Program-made: the position numbers and the translations under genes | In this document: positions 42,768 to 51,779 of the stretch, piece by piece | Layout: each line of letters starts with the position of its first letter | How positions within the stretch are numbered: the first letter of the stretch is position 1 | Assembly (NCBI GenBank): GCA_002794705.1 | Contig: PGTK01000003.1 | Coordinates: forward strand, 1-64,000 | DNA: 64,000 nucleotides | Origin: Candidatus Thermofonsia Clade 1 bacterium | Lineage (GTDB): Bacteria > Chloroflexota > Anaerolineae > Aggregatilineales > UBA2796 | Direction of reading: 5' to 3' | Notes under the pieces: generated by a model | Told to the model about the DNA's origin: nothing | What the model saw: only the letters and a program-made list of their open reading frames with translations | Database searches by the model: none

Positions 42768-43541
42768 ATGAGTCAGATGCTTTCTATTGAGTCGGTTGGC
42801 GCAGATGTGGAGAGTGCCATAGCCAAGGGGATTCAAGAGCTGGGCGTCAGCCGCGATCAGGTCATGGTGGAAGTGCTGGAGGAGCCGAGTCGTCGCCTGC
42901 TGGGACTCGGCGCCAAGCCCGCCCGCGTGCGCCTGACCGTCATTCGTGCGCCTGAGACGCCTGCTCCAGCACATGCTGAGAGCGTCTCTGAGGCTGATCT
43001 GCTCGCGCTTGAAGATGCGGACGATGCGGATGTCCCTGAGCCTGCCACTGAGCAGGAGTTAGCTGAAGCCGCCAAAGTTGGTGAGGCGGTATTGCGCAAA
43101 TTGCTGCAGAGCATGGGCATTCGGGCGACCATCAGCGCGCAGCCCGCGCCCAAGCAGAGCGGTGAGCCACAACATTGGACGCTTGACGTGCGCGGCGGCG
43201 ACTTGAGCGAGTTGATCGGGCGGCGCGGCGAGACCCTTGCCGCTTTACAGTATCTCACGCGCCTGATCACCAGCCGTCAAATCGGACGGCGCGCTTATTT
43301 GGTGGTGGATGTAGACGGCTACAAGGCGCGCCGCGAGGAAATGCTGCGTCGACTCGCCTTCCGCATGGCAGAGCAAGCCATTCAGCGCGGACGCACGGTC
43401 TCGATGGAGCCTATGCCGCCTCATGAGCGCCGAATCGTCCATTTGACGCTGAAAGATAACCCGAACGTCTCTACGGAGAGCGTCGGTGAAGGCGAAAATC
43501 GCAAAGTGACCATTGTGCCGCGCCGCCCACAGCAATCCTAG
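42768..43541 (+). CDS. jag: Jag/KhpB RNA-binding protein
   Basis: 257 residues from ATG 42768. N-terminal Jag domain (VGADVESAIAKGIQELGVSR, LLGLGAKPARVRL), an acidic linker, a KH domain (GGDLSELIGRRGETLAALQY) and an R3H domain (MPPHERRIVHLTLKDNPNVS). KhpB/EloR partners with KhpA and affects cell elongation and sRNA-type regulation in firmicutes. It follows yidC as usual. Confidence 0.93.
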   Translation: MSQMLSIESVGADVESAIAKGIQELGVSRDQVMVEVLEEPSRRLLGLGAKPARVRLTVIRAPETPAPAHAESVSEADLLALEDADDADVPEPATEQELAEAAKVGEAVLRKLLQSMGIRATISAQPAPKQSGEPQHWTLDVRGGDLSELIGRRGETLAALQYLTRLITSRQIGRRAYLVVDVDGYKARREEMLRRLAFRMAEQAIQRGRTVSMEPMPPHERRIVHLTLKDNPNVSTESVGEGENRKVTIVPRRPQQS

Positions 43542-43547
43542 CGCCCT

Positions 43548-44372
43548 GTGGAGACCTTTCTGCTGATCGGGCATATCGCCCGCGATGAGACGCCTGAGGG
43601 CGCACGGCTTGGCGGCACAGTCGCTTATGCGGGCAGCACAATGGCGGCACTGGGTGCAAGCCTCCATCTTGTGACCAGCGCCCGCACTGATGAGTCCGTG
43701 CTTGGAGAGTTGCCGCCTTCGCTCAGCTTGCATTTGGTCGCGGCTGAGCGCACTACCACATTTGTCAATCGCTACGAGGGCAACACGCGCCACCAGACGC
43801 TCTTGGGGCGTGCAACGCCGCTCAGCTACGCTCATGTGCCAAGCGCGTGGCGCGATCTGCCCGCTGTGTGTTTCTGTCCCCTAGCAGATGAGGTTGATCC
43901 AAGCCTGCTGTGCGCCTTTCCGCAGGCGCTGCGCGCCGCGACCCTGCAGGGCTGGCTGCGCACATGGGATTCCGACGGCACAGTTCGACGCAAGGCATGG
44001 GCAGAGGCTGACTGGGCGCTCCCGCTGCTTGACTTTGCCGTGCTGAGCGAGGAAGATATTGAGCGCGATGCAGCGCTAGAGGCGCATTATGCCGCGCTCG
44101 CTCCTCTCTTGATTGTGACGCGAGCTGAGCGCGGCTGTACGGTCTATCAACGGGACTGCGCGCCTTTGCACATTCCCGCGCCACAAGTACAGGTAGTGGA
44201 CGCGACTGGCGCCGGGGATGTCTTTTTTGGCGTCTTCAGCGTGCTGTATCAAAGGACGCGCAACGTGCCACATGCGGCACGGGTTGCTGTGCGGCTTGCC
44301 AGCCAGTCGGTCACGCGCATTGGGCTGGAGGGCAAGCCGACGGCGGCTGAGATTCAAGCGGCACTCAGTTGA
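43548..44372 (+). CDS. PfkB-family sugar or nucleoside kinase
   Basis: 274 residues, GTG start six bases after jag. ATP-dependent ribokinase-fold kinase. Gly-rich N-terminal motif LGGTVAYAGSTMAALGA and C-terminal DATGAGDVFFGVF with the catalytic Asp and anion hole. The family's lid region is short, so substrate is not assignable. Cytosolic. It shares a transcript with jag and the SGNH gene by spacing. Confidence 0.87.
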   Translation: METFLLIGHIARDETPEGARLGGTVAYAGSTMAALGASLHLVTSARTDESVLGELPPSLSLHLVAAERTTTFVNRYEGNTRHQTLLGRATPLSYAHVPSAWRDLPAVCFCPLADEVDPSLLCAFPQALRAATLQGWLRTWDSDGTVRRKAWAEADWALPLLDFAVLSEEDIERDAALEAHYAALAPLLIVTRAERGCTVYQRDCAPLHIPAPQVQVVDATGAGDVFFGVFSVLYQRTRNVPHAARVAVRLASQSVTRIGLEGKPTAAEIQAALS

Positions 44373-44409
44373 GCGAAAGCATCAGTCTGCCATTCAGGAG
44401 CGAATCGGC

Positions 44410-45036
44410 ATGATTTTCGGTCAGCATCATCGGATCGTCTTCATGGGCGATTCAATCACTGACGCCGATAGGCGCACGGCAGCGCCCTACGGCAATGGCT
44501 ACGTCAACATTGTGCGCAACTTCATGATCGCACGCTATCCGCACTACAATCTGACTTTCATCAACAAAGGCGTGGGCGGCGATACCGTCCGTCAACTTGC
44601 CATGCGCTGGGAGACAGACGTGATCCGTGAGCGACCGCAATGGGTCTCAGTGATGATCGGGGCAAACGATGTGTGGCGACATTTCACCTACAGCGCCCGC
44701 GAGGCAGTGCCGATCCAAGAGTATCAAAGCACGCTGTGGGCGCTCCTTCAGCGGGCAAGGCAGGCGATCAAGGCGAATTTCGTGCTGATGCAGCCCTACG
44801 CCGTGATCGCCGATCCGCAGCATCCCATGCGGCAACTGATGGCACTTTATGCAGGTGTAGTCGAGGGCTTAGCAGTGGAGTTCGGCGCGGCGCTGGTGCG
44901 CACGCAAGCCGCCTTTGATGAGGCGCTCAAGCACCTACCGGAGTCGTTCTGGTCGCCTGACCAGATTCACGTCGGCGCGCAGGGACACACCCTGATCGCT
45001 CAGGCGTGGCTGCGCGCCGTCGGCTACGAATTCTAG
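44410..45036 (+). CDS. SGNH/GDSL-family esterase/lipase
   Basis: 208 residues from ATG 44410, with AGGAG nine bases upstream. Catalytic Ser in FMGDSITDADRR, oxyanion Gly in GVGGDTVRQLA, Asn in IGANDVWRHF, and Asp/His in SPDQIHVGAQGH. No signal peptide, so intracellular, like the carbohydrate-esterase group acting on acetylated sugars or lysophospholipids. It converges with the M42 operon with three bases between the stop codons. Confidence 0.88.
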   Translation: MIFGQHHRIVFMGDSITDADRRTAAPYGNGYVNIVRNFMIARYPHYNLTFINKGVGGDTVRQLAMRWETDVIRERPQWVSVMIGANDVWRHFTYSAREAVPIQEYQSTLWALLQRARQAIKANFVLMQPYAVIADPQHPMRQLMALYAGVVEGLAVEFGAALVRTQAAFDEALKHLPESFWSPDQIHVGAQGHTLIAQAWLRAVGYEF

Positions 45037-45039
45037 CAG

Positions 45040-46041
45040 TTAAACGTCAAAGGGCTGCTCCAAAAGCGCGACCAGCAGATCAATGCTGGCTTGCACGTCG
45101 TTGATATCCACCGTCTCGCTAGTGGTATGCACGTAGCGGCACGGGATCGAGATTGTGCCGCTAGGAATGCCGCTGAGCGCCGTCTGAATTGCCGCTGCGT
45201 CGGTTGTGCCGCCGCTCAGCACCTCCAGCTGATAGCGAATGCCCGCCGCCTCAGCGCGCCGCACCATCAGCTCTTTAATGGCGGGCGGCACAATGTGACC
45301 GCTATCCACCACCTTGATCGCTGTCCCTGCGCCTAGCCGCACTGCCATGCTGTTGTTCTTGGGCGTATCGCCGGTCGCTGTCACGTCTAGGGCAATGCCA
45401 TAGTCAGGCGCGATGCTGTTCGCCGCCACACGCGCCCCACGAATGCCGACTTCCTCTTGAGTCGTGAAGACAAAATAGAGTTCGTTCGGCAGATTCTTGC
45501 CCTTCAGAGCGCGCATTGCCTCAATTGCCACGGCGCAACCGATCCGATCATCCATGCTCTTAGCGATCAGACGGTCGCCGCGCACAGCGAATTCACGGGT
45601 CAGCGCAGCAGGGTCACCTACACGGACGCTGCCGCCATTCTCGCTGCCCGTGCTGAAGTCAATGAACAGCTGCTTGATCGTCGGCATCTCAGTGGGGAGC
45701 AGCGCACTGCCTTCCATGCCGATCGTACCAATCGTGCCATCAGCGAAGCGCACGCGGTTGCCGATCAGCAAGAGCAAGATCAAGCCGCCTGTCATGGTGA
45801 AGCGCGCAAAACCGGGCTTATCCAACGCGCTGACCACCAAGCCGATCTCATCCATATGCGCTGCGATCATGATCTTTTTGCCGCCGCTCCCCATGCGGCA
45901 AATCAAGTTGCCGCCGTTATCCACGCGCAGCTCATCAGCAAGGTCGCGCACGTGCTGCTCGATCAGCGCCCGCACCATGTACTCATGTCCGGGCGGACCC
46001 CACGCCTCTACCAAAGCCTGAATAAGCGCTTTATCTGCCAT
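45040..46041 (-). CDS. M42-family metallo-aminopeptidase, intact copy
   Basis: 333 residues. TET-type cytosolic peptidase that trims short peptides. Metal ligands intact: His and Asp in MIAAHMDEIGLVV, Asp in AKSMDDRIGC, Glu-Glu in TTQEEVGIRG, Asp in ALDVTATGD, His in RYVHTTSETV. Third gene of a four-gene row (Thr/Pro-rich membrane protein, M42 intact, M42 pseudoenzyme, this one). It lies three bases after the preceding gene. Confidence 0.9.
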   Translation of the reverse strand: MADKALIQALVEAWGPPGHEYMVRALIEQHVRDLADELRVDNGGNLICRMGSGGKKIMIAAHMDEIGLVVSALDKPGFARFTMTGGLILLLLIGNRVRFADGTIGTIGMEGSALLPTEMPTIKQLFIDFSTGSENGGSVRVGDPAALTREFAVRGDRLIAKSMDDRIGCAVAIEAMRALKGKNLPNELYFVFTTQEEVGIRGARVAANSIAPDYGIALDVTATGDTPKNNSMAVRLGAGTAIKVVDSGHIVPPAIKELMVRRAEAAGIRYQLEVLSGGTTDAAAIQTALSGIPSGTISIPCRYVHTTSETVDINDVQASIDLLVALLEQPFDV

Positions 46042-46044
46042 GTT

Positions 46045-47076
46045 TTAGCTCTCCAATATGTTAGGCGTCAGCGCCGCCAGCGATTCGCGCAGCAAGCGCT
46101 GTGTATTTTCAAGATCGGTCAGGGAAATCAGCCCATTAGGACTGCTCATGTAGCGCACAGGCACGCTCAGCGAGAGGGTCGGCATGCCCGCCTGAGCCTG
46201 GCTGATATTGACATTCTCCGTGCCGAACGCCTCGCTAATATCCACCTGATAGGGCAGGCTGTGCCGCTCTGCGATATCCCGCACATAGGCGAACAGGCGC
46301 TGATTAGGGATGCCCATGCGCTCAGCAGCCCGCAAGACCGTGCCGCCGCCCAAGCGCACCATTGGTGACTGCATATCGCCCTCAGGACGTGGCAAATCAT
46401 CGCATTCGGCGCCATCCAGCAAAAAGGCGACCTGTGGCTTCAACCGATTGGCGGCAACTGTTGCGCCGCGCCCGTAAACGCGAGACTGCGCCGTGAAGGC
46501 GACATAAACATCCAGAGGTAGAGGCGACTCTGAGAGCGACTCGATCAGCGCGACCAGTGCAGCGCACGCCGCCCGCGACTGGAACGCCTTGCCGCGCACC
46601 ACATCCGCGCCTAGCTCAGCGTAGTTTCCTACAAAGGCAATGCGCTCACCCACTTTGGCGCTGTTTTTGCCACCTGTATCTACCAAAATGGACTTCGGCT
46701 CAGGCAGCGTGTTCTGACCGTAAGTCTTGTGAATGGGCGCGAACAACACTACGCCCGCCGTCTTCTGAGCGCCGATCAGCACCCGCGCCGCCGCCACATA
46801 GCGCATATCCAAGCGACCGACGGGCAGGACGCTCAGGAAATTCTCGCAGCCGCTGACCATCAAACCGACCTCATCCATAGGCGCGCCGATCAGCACGCGC
46901 AAGGCGCCCGCCTGACTGCTCTTCAGGCGCGCTGTCAGGTTGCCCATCACATCAATCACCACGTTTTCAAGGCGATCTTTGGTCAGATCTAGGAGCAGTT
47001 GGCGCACCTCGCGCTCTTCGCCTGAGACGCCAACTGCCTCCGATAGCTTTTTCAAATTTTCGCGCAGACTGGGCAT
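46045..47076 (-). CDS. M42-like pseudoenzyme without metal ligands
   Basis: 343 residues of clear M42 fold (VSGEEREVRQLLLDL, GAPMDEVGLMVSG, DVYVAFTAQSRVYGRGATVA, MPTLSLSVPVRYMSSPNG). Nearly every ligand is changed: the first His is Pro (GAPMDE), the MDDR Asp motif is FQSRAAC, the catalytic EE pair is SR (AQSRVYG), and the last His is Ser (RYMSSPN). Only the Asp in LLDGAE remains. Length and fold are preserved with no stop or frameshift, so it is selected for something other than catalysis. It starts directly after the stop of the intact upstream copy, and M42 enzymes form dodecamers, so a structural partner in a hetero-complex is the simplest idea. Confidence 0.82.
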   Translation of the reverse strand: MPSLRENLKKLSEAVGVSGEEREVRQLLLDLTKDRLENVVIDVMGNLTARLKSSQAGALRVLIGAPMDEVGLMVSGCENFLSVLPVGRLDMRYVAAARVLIGAQKTAGVVLFAPIHKTYGQNTLPEPKSILVDTGGKNSAKVGERIAFVGNYAELGADVVRGKAFQSRAACAALVALIESLSESPLPLDVYVAFTAQSRVYGRGATVAANRLKPQVAFLLDGAECDDLPRPEGDMQSPMVRLGGGTVLRAAERMGIPNQRLFAYVRDIAERHSLPYQVDISEAFGTENVNISQAQAGMPTLSLSVPVRYMSSPNGLISLTDLENTQRLLRESLAALTPNILES

Positions 47077-48159
47077 TTAAGAGTCCTCTTTCTTGGTCGG
47101 CTCAGGCTTATCCCAGACGATCTCGGCAAGGAACTGCTCATCTAGCGAGGCGATGAACTCCGCCAGCAGGCGACCGCAGCGCTCGATATCGCGCAGGTCA
47201 ACCGTCTCAACGGTTGTGTGCATATTGCGTGTAGGAATACCCAATAAAGCAACGGGAATCCCATCACGGCTGATCTGGATTGCCCAAGCGTCTGTGCCGC
47301 TCGCCATTGGCACTGGCTCAATCGGCAAGGGCAGCTCAAGGCGCTCCGCCGTCTTTTTGATCGCCTCAAACAGAGCAGGATGAAAGTTCGCGCCTAGCGC
47401 TAGAGGCGTGCCGCCGCCCAGCTCAAAAGTTGGATTCGGCACATTGGGCTGCGGCGCAAAAGTGACATCTAACGCAATGGCGATATCGGGGTTCAGGCGG
47501 TATGCCTCCGCCCGTGCGCCGTGCAGCCCGACCTCTTCCTGCACACTAGCGACTGCCAGCACATCCCAAGTGTGCTTCAGGCGCTGCAGTGCATCCAGAC
47601 AGGCGGTCACAACAGCGACACAAGCGCGATCATCCATTGCCTTGCCCGCCACGCGGCGCTCCTGCAGCTCGATCAGCGGCAAATCCATTGTGATGATATC
47701 GCCAATGCGGACTCGGCGCGCCACTTCCTCAGCTGTCAAGCCGAGATCAACATAAACCTCATCGAGATCGGGGTAGCGCCCCTGCTCAGCCTCGCTCAGC
47801 ATAGTGAGCGGGCGCGCTCCCACCATGCCCTGCAAAGCGCCCTCTCGCGTATGCACCAAGACGGGCTTGCCGAGAATGGCGCGGCTATCAATGCCGCCCA
47901 AACTGCTCACGCGCAGAAAGGCGCCTTCCAGCTGGCTGACGATCATGCCGATCTCATCCATGTGGGCGCACAGCATGATCTTACGGCGCGGCTCTGCGCC
48001 ACTGCCATACTTATAAGCGACCAAACTGCCCATGCGGCTGGTCTCTTGGGCATCGGTCAGCGGCTGCCATGCAGCGAGGATCGCATCGCGGGCGGCGCCC
48101 TCATAGCCTGAGGGCGCATGAACTTCGCTAAGTGTCTTCAAGTGTGCCTTGATGTCCAC
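47077..48159 (-). CDS. M42-family metallo-aminopeptidase, intact copy
   Basis: 360 residues. Ligands intact: LCAHMDEIGMIVS, GKAMDDRACVAVV, VQEEVGLHGARA, ALDVTFAPQ, RNMHTTVETV. The C-terminus is longer than in the sister copies (DEQFLAEIVWDKPEPTKKED). First of the three M42 genes in order of transcription. Its substrate range may differ: loop regions around the S1 pocket differ strongly from the copy at 45040. Confidence 0.9.
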   Translation of the reverse strand: MDIKAHLKTLSEVHAPSGYEGAARDAILAAWQPLTDAQETSRMGSLVAYKYGSGAEPRRKIMLCAHMDEIGMIVSQLEGAFLRVSSLGGIDSRAILGKPVLVHTREGALQGMVGARPLTMLSEAEQGRYPDLDEVYVDLGLTAEEVARRVRIGDIITMDLPLIELQERRVAGKAMDDRACVAVVTACLDALQRLKHTWDVLAVASVQEEVGLHGARAEAYRLNPDIAIALDVTFAPQPNVPNPTFELGGGTPLALGANFHPALFEAIKKTAERLELPLPIEPVPMASGTDAWAIQISRDGIPVALLGIPTRNMHTTVETVDLRDIERCGRLLAEFIASLDEQFLAEIVWDKPEPTKKEDS

Positions 48160-48176
48160 AAGTCTTTTCTCACAAT

Positions 48177-48713
48177 CTAACCTGAGAGCGACTCAGGCGT
48201 AGGGGTATCGAAAGATAACGTTGGGAACGGGAGCGGCGTCTCCGTCGGCGTCTCAGGAGTCGGGAATGGGAGGGGCGTCTCCGTCGGCGGCACAGGCGTG
48301 GAAGTGGGCGGCTGCGGCGTGGAGGTCGGCAGCTCAGGCGTCGCTGTAGGCGGCACAATGATGATAGGCGTCGCCGTCGGGAAGACGAACGGCGTCGCTG
48401 TGGGAAAGACGAAGGGCGTCGCCGTCGGGAAGAGCGGCGTAGGCGAGAAGAAGAAGAATTGAGTCGGCGTCGGTTGAATGAAGATTGGGCTGGTGGGCGA
48501 GAGGATCAACGGGCTGATCGGCGTGATGCTGGGCGTCACAAACGGGTTAGGCGTCTCAGTGGCAAGCACGAAGGGGGTCGGCGTGTTGGTGGGCGCAGCG
48601 CCCCGTGAGGGCGTTGGGCGCACAGCTAACAGCAGAAAGCCTACACAATAGCACGGAATGGTCGCCAAGATGATGCCGAGCAGGGTCAGCTGAATGGTGC
48701 GCTGATGGCTCAT
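48177..48713 (-). CDS. Membrane-anchored Thr/Pro-rich protein
   Basis: 178 residues from ATG 48713. One membrane helix near the N-terminus (LGIILATIPCYCVGFLLLAV), then an extracellular Thr/Pro/Phe-rich tail with tandem ATPFVFPT repeats and PTSTPVPPTETP. No domain. Such tails usually act as wall-spanning spacers, but here nothing is attached. It is 17 bp upstream of the M42 genes, likely in the same transcript. Confidence 0.6.
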   Translation of the reverse strand: MSHQRTIQLTLLGIILATIPCYCVGFLLLAVRPTPSRGAAPTNTPTPFVLATETPNPFVTPSITPISPLILSPTSPIFIQPTPTQFFFFSPTPLFPTATPFVFPTATPFVFPTATPIIIVPPTATPELPTSTPQPPTSTPVPPTETPLPFPTPETPTETPLPFPTLSFDTPTPESLSG

Positions 48714-48899
48714 CGCCGAACTGACAGTGCCTTCCACATCCCAAGTCCTTTGGCGCACAAGGCGCAACAGTCATAAGGGTCAGTGTAGCACTTAAGTTAT
48801 GGTTGTGTCAATTTTTCCCAACGGCTTGGCGCACAGGTGTTCAAAAGTTGAGCGCGGCATGGTATACTCAAAGATACTTCGCTTGGGATCAGAGGGCGC

Positions 48900-49922
48900 A
48901 TGGACTCTGCAGAGTTGGACATCATCCATCTGGGCGATAGCCGCCTCATCTTGCCGACTTTGCCCGAAAACTCGATTGCTTGCAGCATTTGGTCGCCGCC
49001 GTATCACGTGGGCAAGCCCTACGAGGTGGATATGCGCTATGAAGATTGGCAGGCTCTGCTGCGAGCAGTCATCCATGAGCATTATCGCATTTTGCAGCCC
49101 GGCGGCTTCATGATCGTCAACATTGCCGATATCTTGGCTTTCAAAGACCCCACCATGCCGCGCATCATGGCTGAGAATAAGAGCAACAAGCGCTCTCCTA
49201 TCACACGGGAACAAGTCTTACAGGCAATGGCGGAACATCCTGACTACAGCCGTCAAAAAATTGCCAAGTTGCTGGGCTGCAGCGAACAGACTGTTCAACG
49301 GCGCTTGCAAGGCAATAACGTGCGTGGCGGCAAATACGCGCCCCAGACCCGTGTCCATTTGGTGGGCGGAATGCTGGAGTCAATGGCGCTGGAAGCCTCG
49401 CTCTATCTCTACGATAGGCGCATTTGGGTCAAGGATGCAGCGTGGGAAAACTCCCAATGGCATTCAAACTCTTATCGCGCTGTAGACGAATTTGAGTATC
49501 TCTACATTTTCTGGAAGCCCGGTGTGACCGAGATCGATCGCAAGCGCTTGACAAAAGAAGAATGGGCAGACTGGGGATCGCGGGCTGTGTGGTACATTCC
49601 CTCTGTGCGCGCTAATGACGATCATGCAGCGAAGTTCCCGCTTGAGCTGCCACGCCGTCTGATTCGGCTCTTCACTAAGCCGCAAGATCTCGTCTTGGAT
49701 TGCTTCATCGGCAGCGGCACAACTGCTGTGGCGGCAATTCTGGAGAATCGGCACTACATCGGCATTGAGATTGAACCGCGTTACGTCCAGTTAGCGCGAT
49801 CGGCGTGCGCACAAGCGCACCACACGGCTAAACAGAGCCAGCTCACGTTTGATTTTGCCTCACCTGCCCGCCCCAAGCGCCGCACCAGCAAAAAGCTACC
49901 CCAGAGCGACTCCGTGCGTTAA
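48900..49922 (+). CDS. Orphan beta-class DNA methyltransferase (SPPY, probably N4-cytosine) with HTH-like insert
   Basis: 340 residues. Motif IV is IWSPPYHVGKPY: SPPY is typical of N4-cytosine enzymes (DPPY of adenine enzymes). Motif I, DCFIGSGTTAVAA, lies after it, which makes the order beta. Between them, about residues 95-140, is HPDYSRQKIAKLLGCSEQTV followed by RRLQG, a helix-turn-helix; the rest of the region (MLESMALEASLYLYDRRIWV) is the target-recognition part. There is no restriction gene near. The C-terminus is basic. Candidate epigenetic or regulatory methylase. Confidence 0.85.
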   Translation: MDSAELDIIHLGDSRLILPTLPENSIACSIWSPPYHVGKPYEVDMRYEDWQALLRAVIHEHYRILQPGGFMIVNIADILAFKDPTMPRIMAENKSNKRSPITREQVLQAMAEHPDYSRQKIAKLLGCSEQTVQRRLQGNNVRGGKYAPQTRVHLVGGMLESMALEASLYLYDRRIWVKDAAWENSQWHSNSYRAVDEFEYLYIFWKPGVTEIDRKRLTKEEWADWGSRAVWYIPSVRANDDHAAKFPLELPRRLIRLFTKPQDLVLDCFIGSGTTAVAAILENRHYIGIEIEPRYVQLARSACAQAHHTAKQSQLTFDFASPARPKRRTSKKLPQSDSVR

Positions 49923-49956
49923 AATGCGCAGCGGTCAATCCAACTTACAGGGTGCT

Positions 49957-51306
49957 ATGACTGAAAAAGAGTCGATCCTAGTCATTGGGCATCGCAATCC
50001 GGATATGGACGCGATTGCCTCTGCCGTGGGCTATGCATGGGTGCTGAGCGCGTTGCACAACATGCCGTACATCGCAGCGCGCACGGGCGAGGTCAATGCC
50101 CAGACCGCCTTCGCCCTCGCTCGCTTTGGCGCAGAGCCGCCGCTTTTAGTGGCGGATGTATACGGGCGCGTGGGCGACCTGATCGAGCCGCTTGAGGCGC
50201 TGCGGCGCGGCGAGACCCTCCTTGCAGCTGTGCAGCGCATGGCAGCCACGCGCCATCCCGTGCCAATTGTGGACTCCGATGCAAAGCCGCTCGGCTTGCT
50301 CTCCGGCGAGGCGCTCTTTGCCAGCCTAGCCGCCGCGCTCAGCTCTACTTCCGTGCTGGAGCTGGCGCGCAGCCTCGATCAGAAGGTCGAGAGCGTGCTA
50401 GACGGCACAAGCCTCACTTTGCGCGCTAACGAGCGCATCCGCGATGTGCTAGGTCAGGTGCTGCGCGCCACACAGGACGAGTTCCTTGTGGTGGATGAGC
50501 AGAATACGTACATCGGCTTGGTGCGCAAGTCAGCGTTACTCGCGCCGCCGCGTCGCAAGGTCGTAATGGTTGACCATAACGAGCCGCAGCAGGCTGTGGC
50601 GGGCATAGAAGATGCTGAACTGCTGGAGGTGCTCGATCACCATCGGCTGGGCAACCTACCGACTGCTATGCCCATCCGCTTCCGCATAGAGCCAGTCGGC
50701 AGCTGTTCAACGCTTGTAGCTGAGACGATCTTTGAGGCTGAATTGAGCGTGCCTGAGCCACTGGCAGGCTTACTGTTGTGCGGGATTCTCTCCGATACGC
50801 TTATCTTGCGCTCACCGACCACGACTCCGCGTGACGAACGGGCTGCACTGCGGCTTGCTGAGGTCTCAAGACTTGCCGATGGCGCCGATCAGCGCGAGGC
50901 GCTTGAGGCGTTAGGGCGCGAGTTGCTCTCTGCGGGCGCCGGGCTTGGTGAGCGCCGCGCCGAAGACGTGATCAAGGCTGATCTCAAATTCTACGAGACC
51001 AACGGCTTGTCGGCAGGCATTGCGCAGGTGGAGGTCACTTCGTTCAGCGAGTTGACGCCGCGCCTGCCCGATCTCACGAAGGCACTAGAGGCGCTGCTGG
51101 AGACAAGCAAATTGACGCTTGCCATGCTCTTGGTCACGGATGTGGTGCGCGGCAACAGTCGGCTGGTTGTCGTGGGACAAGAGCGCCTGATCGCTGCGTT
51201 GCCCTATCCGCGCCTTGATGACGGCACGTTAGATGCACGTGGCGTGGTCTCGCGCAAGAAACAGCTCTTGCCCACTGTCCTTGCGGCGCTCTCACAGGCA
51301 GTCTGA
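49957..51306 (+). CDS. DHH-family Mn-dependent inorganic pyrophosphatase with CBS domains
   Basis: 449 residues from ATG 49957. Family II PPase: GHRNPDMDAIASAVGYAWVL (first metal motif), a CBS pair in about residues 70-250 (LLAAVQRMAATRHPVPIVD, VLRATQDEFLVVDEQNTYIG), VVMVDHNEPQQA, DHHRLGNLP (DHH), GSCSTLVAETIF, SDTLILRSPTTT and a DHHA2 C-terminal domain. CBS insertion makes such enzymes responsive to adenine nucleotides. Hydrolyses pyrophosphate to phosphate. An earlier ATG at 49924 would add 11 residues. Confidence 0.9.
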   Translation: MTEKESILVIGHRNPDMDAIASAVGYAWVLSALHNMPYIAARTGEVNAQTAFALARFGAEPPLLVADVYGRVGDLIEPLEALRRGETLLAAVQRMAATRHPVPIVDSDAKPLGLLSGEALFASLAAALSSTSVLELARSLDQKVESVLDGTSLTLRANERIRDVLGQVLRATQDEFLVVDEQNTYIGLVRKSALLAPPRRKVVMVDHNEPQQAVAGIEDAELLEVLDHHRLGNLPTAMPIRFRIEPVGSCSTLVAETIFEAELSVPEPLAGLLLCGILSDTLILRSPTTTPRDERAALRLAEVSRLADGADQREALEALGRELLSAGAGLGERRAEDVIKADLKFYETNGLSAGIAQVEVTSFSELTPRLPDLTKALEALLETSKLTLAMLLVTDVVRGNSRLVVVGQERLIAALPYPRLDDGTLDARGVVSRKKQLLPTVLAALSQAV

Positions 51307-51779
51307 TGCTCAAAGGCTTGACCTTCCGCCCCTGCTCACAAATGGATGCTGAGTCACTCTGGCGCGCTTGCTTCCCACAGCTGACTCTGTCCCAAGTCCA
51401 TGAGATGGTGGCGCGGGCTGAGTCGCTCTGGCAGAGCGAGCGCGGCGCGGGCATCGTAGCCTGCCTAGACGGGCGGATCGTCGGCTTTGGGCAAGTCACG
51501 CTCTGGACGCGCACGGCTGAGATTAGCGACCTGAGTGTGACGGAAGCGCAGCGCGGACGCGGCATTGGCACGGCGCTGCTCAAGCACCTGATCGCGCTTG
51601 GCGCGGCGCGCCGCTCAACTGTTGAGATCGGCGTGGCAGGGAGCAATGTCCGTGCCTATGCGCTCTATCAGCGGCTTGGCTTTCGCCACGACCGCACACT
51701 TTTGCTAGATTTAGGGCAGGGCGTTGAGCCTGTCCATTATCTGACCTTATCTGTGAACCATTTGGCTGAGCAATCCTGA
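51306..51779 (+). CDS. GNAT-family N-acetyltransferase
   Basis: 157 residues. Acetyl-CoA loop in VTEAQRGRGIGTALLKHLI (QRGRGIG), preceded by the ISDLSVT strand, then NVRAYALYQRLGFRHDRTL. RimI-like size and order. The start overlaps the stop of the pyrophosphatase (TGATG) and its stop overlaps mtaB, so the three are coupled. Acceptor unknown. Confidence 0.85.
   Translation: MLKGLTFRPCSQMDAESLWRACFPQLTLSQVHEMVARAESLWQSERGAGIVACLDGRIVGFGQVTLWTRTAEISDLSVTEAQRGRGIGTALLKHLIALGAARRSTVEIGVAGSNVRAYALYQRLGFRHDRTLLLDLGQGVEPVHYLTLSVNHLAEQS

Noticed and set aside
45457..46368. 303-codon plus-strand frame
   Set aside because: Antisense to two M42 genes that have full family motifs; composition (His/Gln/Ala) is typical of shadow frames here.
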